The translations under genes were made by a program, and so were the position numbers. Positions 32,335 to 40,129 of a DNA stretch of 50,953 bases are shown piece by piece. Every line of letters starts with the position of its first letter. Position 1 is the first letter of the stretch. The stretch comes from Candidatus Uhrbacteria bacterium (GTDB lineage: Bacteria; Patescibacteriota; Patescibacteriia; UBA9934): assembly GCA_943354605.1 (NCBI GenBank), contig CALRCK010000006.1, forward strand, positions 1 through 50,953. Reading direction: 5' to 3'. The notes beneath the pieces are model-generated. The model was not told where the DNA came from. It saw only the letters and a program-made list of their open reading frames with translations, and did not search any database.

Positions 32335-33237
32335 ATGAAACTCTCCTTCAACGTTATTGGACATTCAAAGCTCTGGCTGACGATTTCCGGGGCAATCATC
32401 GTTGCAGCATGCGTTGCGCTGTTTACGTACGGATTGAACTTCGGTATCGACTTTACCGGTGGAAGCTTGCTTCAGGTGAGCGCGCCAAGTTCGTCGGTTG
32501 AATCGTTGCGCAATGCGGTGACGACCGCTGGGTTTGAGCCTGTCGTTCAGCAGGGCGAGGGCGATGCGTACTTTGTTCGCCTTGCGCCGGTGACTGAAGA
32601 ACAACACCAGACCATTCTCACCGCAGTGAAATCGGTTTCGCCTGATGCAACGGAAATCCGTTTCGACACTGTTGGTCCGGTGATTGGCGACGAACTTGAG
32701 AACGCGTCGCTGAAAGCAACGACGCTCATGCTTCTTCTCATTACGCTTTACGTGGCGTGGGCATTCCGCAAAGTCACCCGCCCTGTTGCATCGTGGAAAT
32801 ACGGTGTGGTCACGATGATTGCGGCCTTTCACGACGTGATTATTCCGCTTGGCGTGTTCGCCGTGCTTGGCCATTACCTCGGATACCAGGTGGATATGGC
32901 ATTCGTTGCCGCAGTGCTGACGATTCTTGGATACTCTATTAACGACACCATTGTGGTTCTTGACCGAACCCGTGAGAATCTTATCCGTCATCGTCATGGC
33001 GATGCATCGTTTGGCGACATTGTGAACAAGAGCGTTTTGGAAACCATCGCGCGTTCGTTGAACACCACGTTCGCAACATTGCTCCCACTTCTCGCCGTGT
33101 TCGTCGTTGGTGGTTCCACCACGCGTCCATTCGTGCTTGCGCTCATCATCGGTATGCTTTCTGGAGCGTATTCGTCCATTTTCGTTGCCAGCCCGTTGCT
33201 CGTTGAATGGGAAAAGTGGCGCGCGCATCGTACATAA
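32335..33237 (+). CDS. secF: SecF protein translocase subunit
   Basis: Partner of SecD, starting 4 nt after its stop at ATG 32335 (300 aa). It has helix 1, the GLNFGIDFTGGSLLQV motif, a short periplasmic domain and five C-terminal helices with AFHDVIIPLGVFAVLG and TILGYSINDTIVVLDRTRENL, the SecF signature. The frame upstream of 32335 overlaps secD and is not used. An intrinsic terminator follows. Confidence 0.95.
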   Translation: MKLSFNVIGHSKLWLTISGAIIVAACVALFTYGLNFGIDFTGGSLLQVSAPSSSVESLRNAVTTAGFEPVVQQGEGDAYFVRLAPVTEEQHQTILTAVKSVSPDATEIRFDTVGPVIGDELENASLKATTLMLLLITLYVAWAFRKVTRPVASWKYGVVTMIAAFHDVIIPLGVFAVLGHYLGYQVDMAFVAAVLTILGYSINDTIVVLDRTRENLIRHRHGDASFGDIVNKSVLETIARSLNTTFATLLPLLAVFVVGGSTTRPFVLALIIGMLSGAYSSIFVASPLLVEWEKWRAHRT

Positions 33238-33249
33238 AATATTGAGAAG

Positions 33250-33277
33250 CAAAACGAGCTCGAAAGGGCTCGTTTTG
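33250..33277 (+). terminator. Intrinsic terminator of secDF
   Basis: Perfect 10-bp stem (caaaacgagc / gctcgttttg) with an 8-nt loop; the descending strand supplies the T run. It lies 13 nt after the secF stop. Confidence 0.88.
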
Positions 33278-33290
33278 GTATCTCATCACC

Positions 33291-33636
33291 CTGGCCTGAA
33301 CCTTTGAAGAGGGTGGGACGAGAGGGCATGCGGCTGGGAGTGTGGGGTACTGCGACAGAAAGAGGTACCCTCGAATTTTGTGGTTTTCAAACTGGGCAAC
33401 GGAATGTGATCTGAGCCTGAAATACACGAAATGCGAAATCGAATTCGGAAATATTCAAACCACGATCACAAACGACGCTGTCGACAACCACGCAGATCAC
33501 CAAAATCAACCAGCGTTTCCTTAATGCAAATGAGTTGCGTTAGCAAAACACCCTGTTTGAAATCAAATACCCCAGGCTCGCAAGCCCCCTCCTTACTCCC
33601 CTCCGCTCACAACCCCCCCTAAAGGTTCAGTTCAGG
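33291..33636 (-). mobile_element. TIR-bounded intergenic element, copy B (inverted)
   Basis: Reverse-oriented copy of the element at 19129. Its minus-strand left end is cctgaactgaacctttaggg (ending 33636) and its right end is cttcaaaggttcagg (near 33292). The blocks gggtatttgatttcaaac, tgttttgctaacgcaactca and ccacaaaattcgagggtacc...ctgtcgcagtacccc are all present. A gattttggtgatctgcgtgg block is shared with copy C but not copy A. It fills the 444-nt gap between secF and the DUF8128 gene; I see no gene in it. Confidence 0.8.
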
Positions 33637-33681
33637 ACTGTACTGCTGGCGCGTGCTATAATCGCAAGGAGTTTATCGCCT

Positions 33682-35172
33682 ATGATTGGCATTGCAATCC
33701 ACCTCCCGAATGTCGTTGTTCACTACCTAAAGGTCACGCCGTTTCCGCTCATGATGACGCAAGCATTGCTTCTCGTCGGATGGGTGCCGATTCTTGGGGT
33801 GATTATTTGGGGTTTAACACACATTTGGCTCGATTATAAGCAAGGAATCTATAGTAAGGGCTTGAAATGGGTGCTTCTTGAGGTGAATGTTCCTCAGGAT
33901 GCGATCAACACCCCGAAGGGCATGGAGAACTTTTTCATGAACCTTTCTGGCGTGAAGTCTGGCATTACCTGGCGAGAAATTTGGTTGGTTGGAAAAGAAC
34001 AGGCGTCGTTTAGCTTTGAAATAGTGAGCAACGAGGGGAAGATTCAGTTTTTGATTCGTACGATCGATAAGTACCGCGATCTTGTTGAAGCCGCACTCTA
34101 CGCGCAGTACCCAGAGGCTCAGTTTACCGAAGTTCCTGACTACGTGACGCAAATTCCGAAGGAGTATCCAAACAACGAGTACGACGTATTTGGTGGCGAA
34201 TTGGCGTTGTCGAACAAATCATATTTCCCAATCCGTACGTTTGAGGATTTTGAGCACCAGGGTGAGAAAGACTTCCGTTTTAAGGATCCATTGCTTCCAA
34301 TTATCGAAATGATGGGAAAGATGCGCGAAAAGGAGCATTATTGGATTCAGTTTATTATCCGTCCGCCGGATGACCAGCATTGGACGAAAGAGGGAATCGC
34401 ATACTTGAATAAGATGATGGGGAAGGAGGAGAAACACAAACCAGGATTCATGGATTCGTTGTCGGAAAACGCGCTATGGCTTCCAAAGGGCATTGCATCT
34501 CAGCTGATTGGCTTCGGCGGTGCTGCGGACGGGCATAAGGAAGAAAAGAAGGACGACTTCCGCATGTTCCGTATGACTCCACAGGAGCGATTGATGCTCG
34601 ATGCGGTTGCAGAAAAAATCTCCAAAGTTGGATGGAAGACGAAAATTCGCTTCTTGTACGCGGGTCCAAAAACGGCATTTCGCAAAGGCTTGATGGCAAG
34701 CTCGATGAAAGGTATGTGGGCGGTATTTACCAATCAGAATTTGAATGGTCTCAGCTTGCATGGCCCCGCGGTGCCAAAGGACGACTACTTCTGGCAAGCG
34801 TGGCAGATGCCACAGAAGCAGAAAAATCTCGTTTCTCGGTATCAGCGACGCAGCGGCGGTGAAGGAGGAAGCTGGCAGATGCTGAACACGGTTGAGCTTG
34901 CGACCTTATTCCACTTCCCAGCGGCAGATGCACGTACGCCTGTGCTTTCGACGACTGGGGCGCGCCGCGCTGAAGCGCCGAGTGCGTTGCAGGTGGCAAT
35001 GCATAACGAGCCTCAGCTCCAGAACTGGAAGCTGCAAAATGCCGACGCCAAAGAGGAAGAACGTGTGCAGAGCCTTCCCGTTGCGCCACTGAGCGTGCCA
35101 ACTCCAGCTTCGCCAACAGAACACGTATTGCTGCACGAGCCGGACGACGTTCCGCCGAATCTCCCGATGTAA
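33682..35172 (+). CDS. DUF8128-like membrane protein of a type IV secretion-like locus
   Basis: A 496-aa protein with one or two N-terminal membrane segments (MMTQALLLVGWVPILGVIIWGL) and a large cytoplasmic part that includes the conserved WREIWLVGKEQASFSFEIVSNEGKI region and a Pro-rich C-terminal tail. Proteins of this type stand directly before the VirD4-like ATPase in Patescibacteria, as here (6-nt gap). It probably anchors or couples the ATPase at the membrane; family name and role are from recall and context. AAGGAG lies 11 nt before the ATG, and a TATAAT box at 33657-33662. Confidence 0.75.
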   Translation: MIGIAIHLPNVVVHYLKVTPFPLMMTQALLLVGWVPILGVIIWGLTHIWLDYKQGIYSKGLKWVLLEVNVPQDAINTPKGMENFFMNLSGVKSGITWREIWLVGKEQASFSFEIVSNEGKIQFLIRTIDKYRDLVEAALYAQYPEAQFTEVPDYVTQIPKEYPNNEYDVFGGELALSNKSYFPIRTFEDFEHQGEKDFRFKDPLLPIIEMMGKMREKEHYWIQFIIRPPDDQHWTKEGIAYLNKMMGKEEKHKPGFMDSLSENALWLPKGIASQLIGFGGAADGHKEEKKDDFRMFRMTPQERLMLDAVAEKISKVGWKTKIRFLYAGPKTAFRKGLMASSMKGMWAVFTNQNLNGLSLHGPAVPKDDYFWQAWQMPQKQKNLVSRYQRRSGGEGGSWQMLNTVELATLFHFPAADARTPVLSTTGARRAEAPSALQVAMHNEPQLQNWKLQNADAKEEERVQSLPVAPLSVPTPASPTEHVLLHEPDDVPPNLPM

Positions 35173-35178
35173 TTCGTT

Positions 35179-37161
35179 ATGCGATACGAACACGACCACG
35201 AGAAGGACATTGTCTACTTTGGCCAAACCAATTTCCGCAATCAAATGCGGAGGTTTGGCATTAAAACCGACGACCGTCGTCGCCACATGTACATGGTGGG
35301 AAAGACGGGTATGGGAAAGACGACGCTTCTCGAAAACATGATTCTTGCGGATATTTATGCAGGTCATGGGTGTGCGTACATCGACCCACACGGAGACACG
35401 GTGTCCAAAATTTTGGATTACATCCCATCGTGGCGTATTAACGACGTGGTGTACTTCAATCCAGCAGACGGCGATTTTCCTATCGCGTTCAACATGCTGG
35501 AGAAAACGGAAGGCTGGGAAAACGTGAAGGACTACAACGCGAAAGTGATGTACAGCCTGCTGTCGATTTTCAAAAAAGTGTGGGAGAACGTGTGGAGCGC
35601 CCGCATGGAATATATTCTGCAGTACACCATTCTGGCGTTGCTTGATACTCCGGGCACCACATTGCTTGGTATTAATCGAATGCTCTCGGACAAGGAATAT
35701 CGCACGGAAATCGTCCAGAACGTGAAGGATCCAATGGTTCAGGCCTTTTGGTTAAAGGAATTTGCGCAGTACGACGTGAAGTTCGCGGCAGAGGCTTCTG
35801 CGCCAATTCAAAATAAGGTTGGTCAATTTCTTGCGTCGACCATGATGCGAAATATCGTCGCGCAATCAAAATCGTCGTTCAATTTCCGGGAGGTGATGGA
35901 CGGGCAAAAAATCTTGCTCGTGAACTTATCGAAAGGTCAGATTGGTGAAGACGCCATGCGCATTCTTGGCGGTATGTTGATTACGAAAATCTACATGTCG
36001 GCCATGGAGCGCGTGAACATTCGCGACGAAAATGAACGACAAGATTTTTACTTGTACGTGGACGAATTCCAGAACTTTGCCACTGAATCGTTCGCGGATA
36101 TTCTTTCCGAGGCTCGTAAATATCGGTTGAATCTCATTATCGCTCATCAGTACATTGCGCAGCTCGATAGCATGACATCGACGGCAGTTCGCGATGCAGT
36201 GTTCGGTAACGTTGGAAGTTTGATCACGTTTCGTATTGGTGCAAAAGACGCGGAGTTCATGGAAAGCGAATTCATGCCGCGGTTTACACCGGAAGACCTC
36301 ATCAACCTTCCAAAATATGGCATTTATCTGAAGCTCATGATTGACGGCGTGAGTAGCCAACCGTTTTCCGCAACAACGCTTCCACCAATCGCGCAACGAA
36401 CCGGAAGCGAAGAAAAGGTTATCGAACAATCGCGTGAGCGTTTCGGTGGGAACCGAAAGATGATCGAGGAGCACGTGATGACCTGGAGTGGTTTTGATCC
36501 AAACATTGATGTTGGTGAGGCACTGGCAAAAGTTGCTGCGGAAAAGAAGGAAGCAAAGAAGGCGCGTTTTGCACACGAATACACCTGTGCACGCTGCGGA
36601 AAGCTCTTCACGTTGCCGGTGGAGCTTGATCGGAGTCGCCCAATTTATTGCGACGATTGCCATGCGCTCATGGTAGAGGAGCGAAAGAAAAAAGGTTCAT
36701 CGAAGCCACCACAAGGAAAGCAGTATCCGCCTGAGCCGCCGAAGATATCGGCGAGCGAAATGGTGGTTACTCCAACGCCCGGCGCAACATCGCTCGAATC
36801 CTTGCCGCCACGACCAGATGCTCCAGTTGTTCATCACGCCGAGCTCAAAAACACACCAGACGATGGGCATACGCATAAACTTATTCCTGTTGCTCCTCCC
36901 GCGCCCCGACCGCGGCCTGCGCCATTAGCTCCTCGACCGGTTGCTTCGGCGCCGTCATCACCGATCGCGCCTGTTGCAGAAGGCCAGCCGGCAAAGAAAA
37001 AGCGTCGTCGGAAGAAGAAGTCGTCTGGACTTGGGTCGTCGATCCCGCCGATTCCAGCGGTCGCCGCAAAGCCCGCAAAAGACCCTGTCGCTGCGGCAAT
37101 GTCTGCGGGGCCTGTTCCAACGCCAGTCGCGCCAGGCGAACGCATCAGTTTCGATTCCTAA
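35179..37161 (+). CDS. VirD4/TraG-like ATPase with fused zinc ribbon
   Basis: Type IV coupling-protein-like ATPase of 660 aa. Walker A GKTGMGKTT (41-49), YIDPHGDTV, a Walker B-type YLYVDEFQNFAT (about 290-301) and RLNLIIAHQYIAQL are the FtsK/HerA-class motifs. After the ATPase come a CARC...CDDC zinc ribbon (about 469-493) and a long Pro/Ala-rich tail with the basic run KKKRRRKKK. No membrane helix is present; the preceding protein may supply one. Such pairs occur without a full conjugation set in Patescibacteria, so DNA uptake or pilus-related transport is a guess. Confidence 0.88.
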   Translation: MRYEHDHEKDIVYFGQTNFRNQMRRFGIKTDDRRRHMYMVGKTGMGKTTLLENMILADIYAGHGCAYIDPHGDTVSKILDYIPSWRINDVVYFNPADGDFPIAFNMLEKTEGWENVKDYNAKVMYSLLSIFKKVWENVWSARMEYILQYTILALLDTPGTTLLGINRMLSDKEYRTEIVQNVKDPMVQAFWLKEFAQYDVKFAAEASAPIQNKVGQFLASTMMRNIVAQSKSSFNFREVMDGQKILLVNLSKGQIGEDAMRILGGMLITKIYMSAMERVNIRDENERQDFYLYVDEFQNFATESFADILSEARKYRLNLIIAHQYIAQLDSMTSTAVRDAVFGNVGSLITFRIGAKDAEFMESEFMPRFTPEDLINLPKYGIYLKLMIDGVSSQPFSATTLPPIAQRTGSEEKVIEQSRERFGGNRKMIEEHVMTWSGFDPNIDVGEALAKVAAEKKEAKKARFAHEYTCARCGKLFTLPVELDRSRPIYCDDCHALMVEERKKKGSSKPPQGKQYPPEPPKISASEMVVTPTPGATSLESLPPRPDAPVVHHAELKNTPDDGHTHKLIPVAPPAPRPRPAPLAPRPVASAPSSPIAPVAEGQPAKKKRRRKKKSSGLGSSIPPIPAVAAKPAKDPVAAAMSAGPVPTPVAPGERISFDS

Positions 37162-37170
37162 TTGCATTCT

Positions 37171-37944
37171 ATGGCGGTGATTTCTGCGCTCGTGCTTGGG
37201 TTGGTTGAGGGAATCACCGAGTTTTTGCCGGTATCATCGACCGGTCATCTCATTCTCTTCAACGAATGGTTTTCGTTTACGCCAGCGTTCACAAAGACGT
37301 TCGATATCGTTATTCAATTCGGCGCGATCCTCGCGGTGGTTGTGGTTTTTGCAAAACGATTCTGGCCGCTGAACGGATCGAATCTCCAATTGTGGAAGCG
37401 CGTGGTCGTGTCCGTGTTGCCGGCGCTCGTGTTCGGTGCGCTGTTTGGTTCGAAAATTCAAGAGGCATTATTCAATCCAACGGTTGTCGCGATCGCGTTG
37501 ATTATCGGCGGCGTTATCCTTCTGATCGCTGAACGATCGCGCAGGAAAGAATCGATCACAGATGTTGCGAAAATCGGGTACGGAAAGGCTTTCGCTATTG
37601 GCTGTATTCAGTGTTTAGCCTTTATTCCCGGAACGTCCCGATCGGCCGCCACGATCATCGGCACTATGTTCCTCGGTGCTTCGCGAGCGACTGCGGCGGA
37701 ATATTCGTTCTTTCTTGCAGTGCCAACCATTGCTGCGGCATCGGCATTTTCACTGCTGAAGCATCCAGTCGCGCTTGCAGGAAACGATGCGCTCATTCTC
37801 ACAATCGGATTCGTGGTTGCGTTCCTCTCTTCACTTGTCGTGATTCGATTATTCCTCCAATACATTCGCAATAAAACCTTCACGCCATTTGCGTATTATC
37901 GGATCGTGCTCGGCATTGTCATCCTGCTATTCTTTGCTCGATAA
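37171..37944 (+). CDS. uppP: Undecaprenyl-diphosphatase UppP (BacA)
   Basis: Recycles the lipid carrier undecaprenyl diphosphate to the monophosphate for peptidoglycan and glycan synthesis. The 257-aa membrane protein has both active-site signatures, GLVEGITEFLPVSSTGHL and AFIPGTSRSAATI, in eight helices. The ATG at 37171 is preferred to a TTG at 37162. It follows the ATPase gene by 9 nt and may share its transcript. Confidence 0.95.
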   Translation: MAVISALVLGLVEGITEFLPVSSTGHLILFNEWFSFTPAFTKTFDIVIQFGAILAVVVVFAKRFWPLNGSNLQLWKRVVVSVLPALVFGALFGSKIQEALFNPTVVAIALIIGGVILLIAERSRRKESITDVAKIGYGKAFAIGCIQCLAFIPGTSRSAATIIGTMFLGASRATAAEYSFFLAVPTIAAASAFSLLKHPVALAGNDALILTIGFVVAFLSSLVVIRLFLQYIRNKTFTPFAYYRIVLGIVILLFFAR

Positions 37945-37970
37945 CGCATTTTCGAGTACCGTAAGCGCGT

Positions 37971-38831
37971 ATGTCTACCCCCGTTGTTCGCGAATCTGCA
38001 GTCTGGAGCGATATTGCGCTGCTCGATTCTGGAAATTTTGAAAAGTGCGAGCGCTACGGCGATATTGTCATGATTCGTCCAGAACCACAGGCGTTGTGGG
38101 ACGTTGGGAATCCTTCGGGTTGGCAATCTGCGCATTTGGCGTATAAGCGACAGGGCCGTGAAGGGGAATGGACCACACACAAGCCGGTTCCAGAATCGTG
38201 GAATGTTTCATGGGAAAATCTGACGTTCCGTATTCGTCCAACGTCGTTTAAGCATACGGGGCTTTTTCCTGAACAGGCGAGTAATTGGAAGTGGATTCGG
38301 GAGAATGTGAAATCGGGAATGACGGTGCTCAACCTTTTCGGTTACACCGGTGGCGCAACATTGGCTGCGGCGAGTGTTGGAGCCGATGTGACGCATTGCG
38401 ATGCGAGTAAGCCGGTGGTGACGTGGGGCAAAGAGAACGCGGAGCTTTCCGGGCTCGGCGATGCTCCGATTCGATGGATCGTCGACGATGTGCAAAAGTT
38501 TGTCTCGCGTGAAATTCGTCGGGGGAACACCTACGACGTGATCATGCTTGATCCTCCGGCATTCGGTCGTGGGCCAGAGGGGGAATTGTGGCAGTTTGAA
38601 GAGCACCTCCCGGTACTGCTCGCCGACTGTGCGAAGCTGTTGAAACCAGAATCTGGAGCACTGGTATTGAATGCATATTCTCTGGGATTCCCGGCGCTGG
38701 CTCTCGAGAACCTTGTTCGAACGACGATGCCGTTTGTGAAAATAATCGCAGCGGTGGAACTCACACTCAAAGAAGAATCTCCCCGCGCATTCGAATTGCC
38801 AACCGGCATCGTGATTCGTGCAACGTGGTAG
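37971..38831 (+). CDS. Class I SAM-dependent methyltransferase, RlmI/RlmL-like
   Basis: A 286-aa protein with VLNLFGYTGGATLAAASVGADVTHCDAS (SAM-binding motif I), a DDVQKFV acidic loop and LDPPAFGRGP, the motif IV of rRNA methyltransferases of the RlmI type. RlmI methylates C5 of a 23S rRNA cytosine; this protein lacks its N-terminal PUA domain, so the target is unproven. Confidence 0.87.
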   Translation: MSTPVVRESAVWSDIALLDSGNFEKCERYGDIVMIRPEPQALWDVGNPSGWQSAHLAYKRQGREGEWTTHKPVPESWNVSWENLTFRIRPTSFKHTGLFPEQASNWKWIRENVKSGMTVLNLFGYTGGATLAAASVGADVTHCDASKPVVTWGKENAELSGLGDAPIRWIVDDVQKFVSREIRRGNTYDVIMLDPPAFGRGPEGELWQFEEHLPVLLADCAKLLKPESGALVLNAYSLGFPALALENLVRTTMPFVKIIAAVELTLKEESPRAFELPTGIVIRATW

Positions 38832-38886
38832 TCGATGTTGATAATCGATGGCTTGGATTTGATTGCTTTGATACGATGAACTGACT

Positions 38887-39267
38887 ATGACTGACGAAGA
38901 AAAAAATCAGCTTGGTGCCGTCCTCGAAATCGTGCAATCCATGCAAAAAATCATGGCCACGAAGGACGATCTGAAGAGCTTCGCCACGAAGGACGATCTG
39001 AAGAGCTTCGCCACGAAGGACGATCTGAAGAGCTTCGCCACGAAGGACGATGTCGCTGCTATTCTTGAGGATATTGAGTTTATTAAGGATTCAATGGCGA
39101 CTAAGGAGGATCTTGCTGCTGTAAAATCTGAACTCATTACGCATATCGATGGTTTTGCGCAGCAGAATCAGAAATTTGACCATGAACTTGTTGCTGCACG
39201 GTCGCAATGCAACCGTATTGAGGAACGCGTGGAGGTTTTAGAATTGAAGGCGGGAATCGGGGCGTAA
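38887..39267 (+). CDS. Coiled-coil protein with 9-residue tandem repeats
   Basis: A 126-aa acidic, helical protein. Three perfect copies of a 9-residue unit (ATKDDLKSF) plus a partial one (ATKDDVAAI) and a diverged ATKEDLAAV form a coiled coil, followed by a second heptad region. No catalytic motif. The repeat unit is identical at the DNA level, indicating recent expansion or slippage. A -10-like TACGAT lies 9 nt before the ATG. The exonuclease gene starts 2 nt after its stop. Confidence 0.8.
   Translation: MTDEEKNQLGAVLEIVQSMQKIMATKDDLKSFATKDDLKSFATKDDLKSFATKDDVAAILEDIEFIKDSMATKEDLAAVKSELITHIDGFAQQNQKFDHELVAARSQCNRIEERVEVLELKAGIGA
38956..39051 (+). repeat. 27-bp tandem repeat inside a coding sequence
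   Basis: Three identical 27-bp units (38956-38982, 38983-39009, 39010-39036) and a 15-bp partial fourth. Being a multiple of three, copy changes keep the frame. Confidence 0.95.
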
Positions 39268-39269
39268 AT

Positions 39270-39842
39270 ATGAACGACATTGTCTTGGACATCGAAACAC
39301 AGAACACGTTCGAGGAGGTTGGGGGATATTTCACTGATAAATTGAAGGTCTCGATCGTTGTTGCGTATTACTACGCAACCGATACGTACGAATCATATTT
39401 AGAGCACGAGCTTCCGCTCATGTTTAAGAAGCTCGAAACCGGCGGGAGAATCATTGGGTACAACTCCATTGGGTTTGACATGCCCGTGTTGAATAATTAT
39501 TACGCTGGTGACCTTCTACAATTGCCGCAACTCGATATTCTGAAAGAGATTGAGAAGTCTCTTGGCTACCGCATTAAGCTCGACGATGTTGCCGCGGCAA
39601 CGATCGGTGCCCGAAAATCAAGCCATGGATTGCAAGCCGTTGCTTGGTGGAAAGAGGGGAAAATCGATGAAATTCGGGAGTATTGTCAGCAGGACGTGAA
39701 GGTAACAAAAGAGGTGTACGAATTTGGCCTGAAAAATGGCTATGTGCTGTTCGATGACCGGTCTGGAGAGCGTCGATTGATCCCAGTGAATTTCACCCCA
39801 GTTCCCGAAAAGACCGTCGTGAATTTGACGATGGGTTTCTAG
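39270..39842 (+). CDS. DEDD-family 3'-5' exonuclease (RNase H-like fold)
   Basis: A 190-aa exonuclease-like protein. Exo I is VLDIETQ (Asp-x-Glu), Exo II is IIGYNSIGFDMPVL, and Exo III is YCQQDVKVTKEVY, giving the D-E-D-D set of the DnaQ/PolB-exonuclease group. No polymerase domain follows, so it may act in DNA proofreading in trans or in RNA/DNA trimming. It ends with an intrinsic terminator. Confidence 0.85.
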   Translation: MNDIVLDIETQNTFEEVGGYFTDKLKVSIVVAYYYATDTYESYLEHELPLMFKKLETGGRIIGYNSIGFDMPVLNNYYAGDLLQLPQLDILKEIEKSLGYRIKLDDVAAATIGARKSSHGLQAVAWWKEGKIDEIREYCQQDVKVTKEVYEFGLKNGYVLFDDRSGERRLIPVNFTPVPEKTVVNLTMGF

Positions 39843-39875
39843 GGACTTATCCCCGTGGATATGTTCTCTTGACCG

Positions 39876-39905
39876 CGCCTTGGAACACTCCAGGGCGTGT
39901 TTTTT
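39876..39905 (+). terminator. Intrinsic terminator after the exonuclease gene
   Basis: 8-bp stem (cgccttgg / ccagggcg, one wobble), 6-nt loop, then gtg and a run of six T at 39900-39905. Confidence 0.85.
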
Positions 39906-39973
39906 CTTGATTTTTTTTGGGTGAAAAATCCGCAACGGCGTTATCCACTTTTTTGGTGGACCGTCGAACTGCA

Positions 39974-39997
39974 GACCACTAGATGTAGTGCTATACT
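39974..39997 (+). promoter_or_regulatory. NrdR-box-like repeat and -10 box before nrdJ
   Basis: ccactagatgtagtgc (39976-39991) matches the NrdR-box pattern (consensus like acACTAtATATAGTgt) as an imperfect palindrome and abuts TATACT (39992-39997). NrdR represses ribonucleotide reductase genes, so an operator here is expected. nrdR itself is not in the window. No clear -35 is visible. Confidence 0.65.
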
Positions 39998-40002
39998 CGC
40001 CA

Positions 40003-40116
40003 ATGCACCACAAGCGATTGTGTTGCGTCGTCGATAGGAGGAATCCACCCAGATTCTTCTTCTGGGATTTTTTTATCCCAAATGTGATCAACGTCGTCAT
40101 TTATTTATTCCGCTAG
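40003..40116 (+). other. Possible leader ORF in the nrdJ 5' region
   Basis: An open frame of 37 codons begins with the ATG at 40003, which lies where transcription from the TATACT box should begin, and ends at TAG 40114-40116, 14 nt before nrdJ. The encoded peptide is rich in Phe, Val and Arg with no family match. It spans the attenuator hairpins, so translation could influence their folding. It may equally be chance. Confidence 0.25.
40047..40078 (+). promoter_or_regulatory. Attenuator-like hairpins in the nrdJ leader
   Basis: cccaga (about 40047-40052) pairs with tctggg, followed by atttttttat: a terminator-like structure. The ggg of that stem also begins gggat-tttttt-atccc, an alternative hairpin. 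The two share ggg and are mutually exclusive, as in attenuators. An aggagg just upstream (about 40037-40042) has no ATG behind it. Confidence 0.5.
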
Positions 40117-40129
40117 ACCTCGAAGATGT

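Noticed and set aside
38956-39051. Possible CRISPR array
   Set aside because: The 27-bp units are directly adjacent without spacers, lie in an open reading frame and encode a 9-residue protein repeat.
39906-40129. Cobalamin riboswitch before nrdJ
   Set aside because: I looked for the B12-box pattern and the expected length (about 200 nt); neither is present, and the leader from the TATACT box is only about 125 nt.
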